Part shown: in pieces, positions 61,744 to 64,000 of the stretch | Position numbering within the stretch: position 1 is the first letter of the stretch | Layout of the letters: every line of letters starts with the position of its first letter | DNA from: AC-32 sp963746155 | Lineage (GTDB): Bacteria; Actinomycetota; Thermoleophilia; Gaiellales; Gaiellaceae | Assembly (NCBI GenBank): GCA_963746155.1 | Contig: CAVVAB010000012.1 | Span: 806,001-870,000, forward strand | DNA length: 64,000 nt | Direction: 5' to 3' | Position numbers and translations under genes: made by a program | Notes under the pieces: generated by a model | The model's input: only the letters and a program-made list of their open reading frames with translations | Databases searched by the model: none | Told to the model about the DNA's origin: nothing

Positions 61744-62694
61744 ATGGCACGGAGCTGGGCGCAGCTGCTCGGCGAGGCTGACGCCGCGCCCGAGCTCGAG
61801 GAGCAACGCGGCGGGATGTTCTCGCGGCTGCGCGAGTCGCTGTCGAAGTCGCGCCGCGCGCTCACCGAGCAGATCGCGGTCGCCGCGTTCGACCCGGAGG
61901 ACTCCGCCTCGTGGGAGCGGCTCGAGGAGGCGCTGATCGCCGCCGACGTCGGCGTGCCCGCCACTGCCGAGCTGGTCCAGCGGCTGGAGGCGCGGGCCGA
62001 GCCCGACCTGACGGCCGCGCTGTACGAGGAGATCGCGCGCATGCTCGGCGAGCCCGCACGGCTCCACCTCGACGCGCGGCCGAGCGTGGTGCTCGTCGTC
62101 GGCGTCAACGGAACCGGGAAGACGACCACGATCGGCAAGCTCGCGGCCAAGCTCGGCGAGCACGACCGCAGCGTCCTCGTCGCCGCCGCGGACACGTTCC
62201 GCGCGGCCGCCGAGGAGCAGCTCGAGATCTGGGCCGAGCGGGCCCAGGCGGACTTCGTCGGCTCCGAGCGCGGCGGCGACCCGGCGGCGGTCGCGTTCGA
62301 CGCGATCGCTGCTGCGGAGTCGCGCGGCCGCGACGTCGTGATCGTCGACACCGCGGGCCGCCTCCACACGCAGACGAACCTGATGGAGGAGCTCTCGAAG
62401 GTGCGCCGCGTGATCGGGAACCGCCTGGAGGGCGCCCCGCACGAGACGCTGCTCGTGATCGATGCGACCACGGGCCAGAACGGGCTCCAGCAGGCGCGGC
62501 TCTTCGGCGAGGTGGTCGAGGTGACCGGCGTCGCGCTGACGAAGCTCGACGGCTCGGCGAAGGGCGGCATCGCGGTCGCGATCGCCCACGAGCTCGGGCT
62601 TCCGGTCAAGCTGATCGGGATCGGCGAGGCGCTCGACGACCTCCGGCCCTTCGATCCGGACGACTTCGCCCGAGCGCTCGTCGGCGACGCATAG
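61744..62694 (+). CDS. ftsY: Signal recognition particle receptor FtsY
   Basis: 316 residues. The N-terminal A domain is very short; the NG domains are complete: LIAADVGVPATAELVQRLEA (N), VVLVVGVNGTGKTTTIGKLA (P-loop, Asn in place of the usual Gly), VAAADTFRAAAEEQLEIWAE, VIVDTAGRLHTQTNLMEELS and TGVALTKLDGSAKGGIAVAI with GIGEALDDLRPFDPDDFARA at the end. It docks SRP-ribosome complexes at the membrane. A palindrome covers its promoter. Confidence 0.96.
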   Translation: MARSWAQLLGEADAAPELEEQRGGMFSRLRESLSKSRRALTEQIAVAAFDPEDSASWERLEEALIAADVGVPATAELVQRLEARAEPDLTAALYEEIARMLGEPARLHLDARPSVVLVVGVNGTGKTTTIGKLAAKLGEHDRSVLVAAADTFRAAAEEQLEIWAERAQADFVGSERGGDPAAVAFDAIAAAESRGRDVVIVDTAGRLHTQTNLMEELSKVRRVIGNRLEGAPHETLLVIDATTGQNGLQQARLFGEVVEVTGVALTKLDGSAKGGIAVAIAHELGLPVKLIGIGEALDDLRPFDPDDFARALVGDA

Positions 62695-62696
62695 CC

Positions 62697-63341
62697 GTGG
62701 CGCCGGGGATCGTCTTCGACAACGACGGGCTTCTGCTGGACACCGAGCCGTGCTGGACCCGCGCCGAGGAGGTCGTGTTCGAGCGGCACGGCCGCACGTT
62801 CGACCTCGAGGCGAAGCGCGCCCTCGTCGGCACCGCGCCTCCGACTGCGGCGCGCGTGCTCGAGCGCCTCCTCGACGTCCCCGGCCGGGGCGAGGAGGTG
62901 AGCGCCGAGCTCTACGCGCTCGCGCTCGAGGAGATTGCGGCCGGAGCCGAGCCGAGGCCCGGAGCGGTGGAGCTGCTCCGCGAGCTGGACGGGCGCTGGC
63001 CGGTCGCCGTCGCGTCGAACTCGCCGCGCAGCCACCTGCTTGCGGGCCTCACGCGCACCGGCCTCACGGACGCCTTCGACGTCGTGATCGGCGTCGAGGA
63101 CATCGCCGAGCCCAAGCCCGCGCCCGACATCTACCTCCGGGCCTGCGAGCTGCTCGGCGTCGCGCCGCCCGAGTCGGTCGCCCTCGAGGATTCCCCGCCC
63201 GGAGCGGCCGCAGCGCGCGCGGCCGGCCTCTACGTCGTGGGCGTTCCGTCGGTGCACGGCGTCGAGCTCGAGACGGATGTCGTGTTCGACTCGCTCTCCG
63301 ATCCGCGCGTGCTCGAGACCATCGTCGGCCGGCTCGAATGA
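62697..63341 (+). CDS. HAD-superfamily hydrolase, beta-phosphoglucomutase/CbbY-like
   Basis: 214 residues from GTG, two bases after ftsY. Motif I is GIVFDNDGLLLDTEPCWTRA (DxD with Asn between), the cap domain follows, motif II is VAVASNSPRSHLLAGLTRTG, motif III EPKPAPDIYLRACELLGV and motif IV SVALEDSPPGAAAARAAGLY. These fit sugar-phosphate phosphatases or phosphomutases. Substrate unknown. Confidence 0.9.
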   Translation: MAPGIVFDNDGLLLDTEPCWTRAEEVVFERHGRTFDLEAKRALVGTAPPTAARVLERLLDVPGRGEEVSAELYALALEEIAAGAEPRPGAVELLRELDGRWPVAVASNSPRSHLLAGLTRTGLTDAFDVVIGVEDIAEPKPAPDIYLRACELLGVAPPESVALEDSPPGAAAARAAGLYVVGVPSVHGVELETDVVFDSLSDPRVLETIVGRLE

Positions 63342-63379
63342 CGTGACCCCGCCCGCCGCGTCGGGCGAGCGGGGTCACG
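63342..63379. terminator. Bidirectional terminator hairpin
   Basis: CGTGACCCCGCCCG pairs with CGGGCGAGCGGGGTCACG (one bulged A), loop CCGCGT. It lies between the convergent HAD gene and the aldose epimerase gene. Confidence 0.75.
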
Positions 63380-63386
63380 CGGTTCG

Positions 63387-64000
63387 TCAGTGGCGGTGCT
63401 TCGCCGTCGAGAGGGCGAAGACCGTCGTCGACGAGAACGTCTGACCGGGCCGGAGCACGGTCGACGGGAAGTTCGGTTGATTCGGCGAGTTCGGGTAGTG
63501 CTGCGTCTCGAGCGCGAACCCGTCGCTCTGCCGGTAGAACTTGCCGCTCGTTCCGGCCAGCGTTCCATCCAGGAAGTTCCCGGAGTAGAACTGGATGCCG
63601 GGCTCGGTCGTGTCGATCTTGAGCACGCGGCCGCTCGCCGGGTCGAAGACCCTGGCGGCAGGGATCAGCGAGGTCGAGGTCGGCGACGGCCGGTTGAGCA
63701 CCCAGTTGTGGTCGTACCCGCGGCCGAACGCGATCTGCTGGTTGCTGGCGTCACGGATCCGGTCGCCGATCGCCGTCGGCTTCGTGAAGTCGAACGGCGT
63801 GCCTGCGACCGGGTCGATCGCGCCCGTCGGGATCAGCGTCGAGTCGACGGGCGTGTAGTGGTCGGCGTTCAGCCAGAGGACGTGGTCGTAGATGTCCCCC
63901 GACCCCTCGCCGGAGAGGTTCCAGTAGCTGTGGTTCGTCAGGTTGAGGACCGTCGCCTTGCCGTCGACGGTGGCGCGGTACTTGATCCAGAGGGCGTCGT
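63387..64000 (-). CDS. galM: Aldose 1-epimerase (galactose mutarotase), N-terminus outside window
   Basis: The minus-strand frame is open to the window edge; about 204 C-terminal codons are seen. TNHSYWNLSGEGSGDIYDHV carries the catalytic His motif and YDHNWVLNR the next conserved segment. The catalytic Glu is in FALETQHYPNSPNQPNFPST, followed by LRPGQTFSSTTVFALSTAKH. It interconverts anomers of sugars. Many relatives are exported, but the signal region is outside the window. Confidence 0.92.
   Translation of the reverse strand, partial: DALWIKYRATVDGKATVLNLTNHSYWNLSGEGSGDIYDHVLWLNADHYTPVDSTLIPTGAIDPVAGTPFDFTKPTAIGDRIRDASNQQIAFGRGYDHNWVLNRPSPTSTSLIPAARVFDPASGRVLKIDTTEPGIQFYSGNFLDGTLAGTSGKFYRQSDGFALETQHYPNSPNQPNFPSTVLRPGQTFSSTTVFALSTAKHRH

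Overview
The window is high-GC DNA, densely packed, with many GTG and TTG starts and many ATGA/GTGA start-stop overlaps. Gene content and order (scpA-scpB-rluB; aroF-tyrA-aroA-cmk-der-gpsA; def-fmt-rsmB-rpe-rib; coaD, a DivIVA-like gene, DUF177, rpmF-plsX-acpP-rnc-smc-ftsY) point to an actinobacterium. The actinobacterial VLRF1 protein and the style of small exported proteins suggest a deep lineage such as class Thermoleophilia. That placement is inferred from gene order and protein style; no rRNA is present. No tRNA, rRNA, CRISPR, transposase or phage gene was seen.

Layout. 0-8.4 kb: a VLRF1 release-factor-like gene (cut by the window edge), two VOC proteins, a methyltransferase, dnaE, an exported protein, and an ECF sigma factor with its membrane partner. 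8.4-11.7 kb: lgt, scpA, scpB, a GYD protein and rluB. 11.7-15.1 kb (minus): a large exported phosphatase-family protein and trpS. 15.2-24.5 kb: the shikimate/aromatic run with cmk, der and gpsA, a DUF3352 lipoprotein and metK. 24.5-25.8 kb (minus): polysaccharide deacetylase and a DtxR-type regulator. 25.8-38.5 kb: priA, def, fmt, rsmB, rpe, the riboflavin genes ribD-ribE-ribBA-ribH, rpmB, an Asp23 protein, a FakA-like kinase, a lone receiver domain and DegV. 38.5-42.2 kb (minus): a six-gene membrane electron-transfer cluster (ferredoxin reductase, ferredoxin, ferric-reductase-like membrane protein, ApbE, two small membrane/exported proteins). 42.4-47.7 kb: recG, rsmD, coaD, coiled-coil protein, nitroreductase, DUF177. 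47.7-50.4 kb (minus): a two-component system bracketed by two small exported proteins. 50.6-62.7 kb: ABC-F ATPase, rpmF, plsX, acpP, rnc, an accessory block, smc, a LanC-like gene and ftsY. 62.7-64 kb: a HAD phosphatase and part of an aldose epimerase.

How the genes fit together. Most of the window is core: replication/repair (dnaE, priA, recG), chromosome organisation (scpAB, smc), translation and its maturation (def, fmt, rsmB, rsmD, rpmB, rpmF, trpS, rluB, der), aromatic amino acids, riboflavin, CoA and phospholipid precursors. The accessory parts are the electron-transfer cluster and the two-component module. They share small exported proteins with HG-D/E-D-D tails and a similar upstream motif, so they may form one regulon.

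Quality warning. At least 18 frameshifts break otherwise intact, mostly essential genes, and all but one are single-base insertions. This looks like insertion-type sequencing error, not gene decay. Where I give a frameshifted gene, its coordinates span all fragments. No gene-free stretch exceeds 300 bases.
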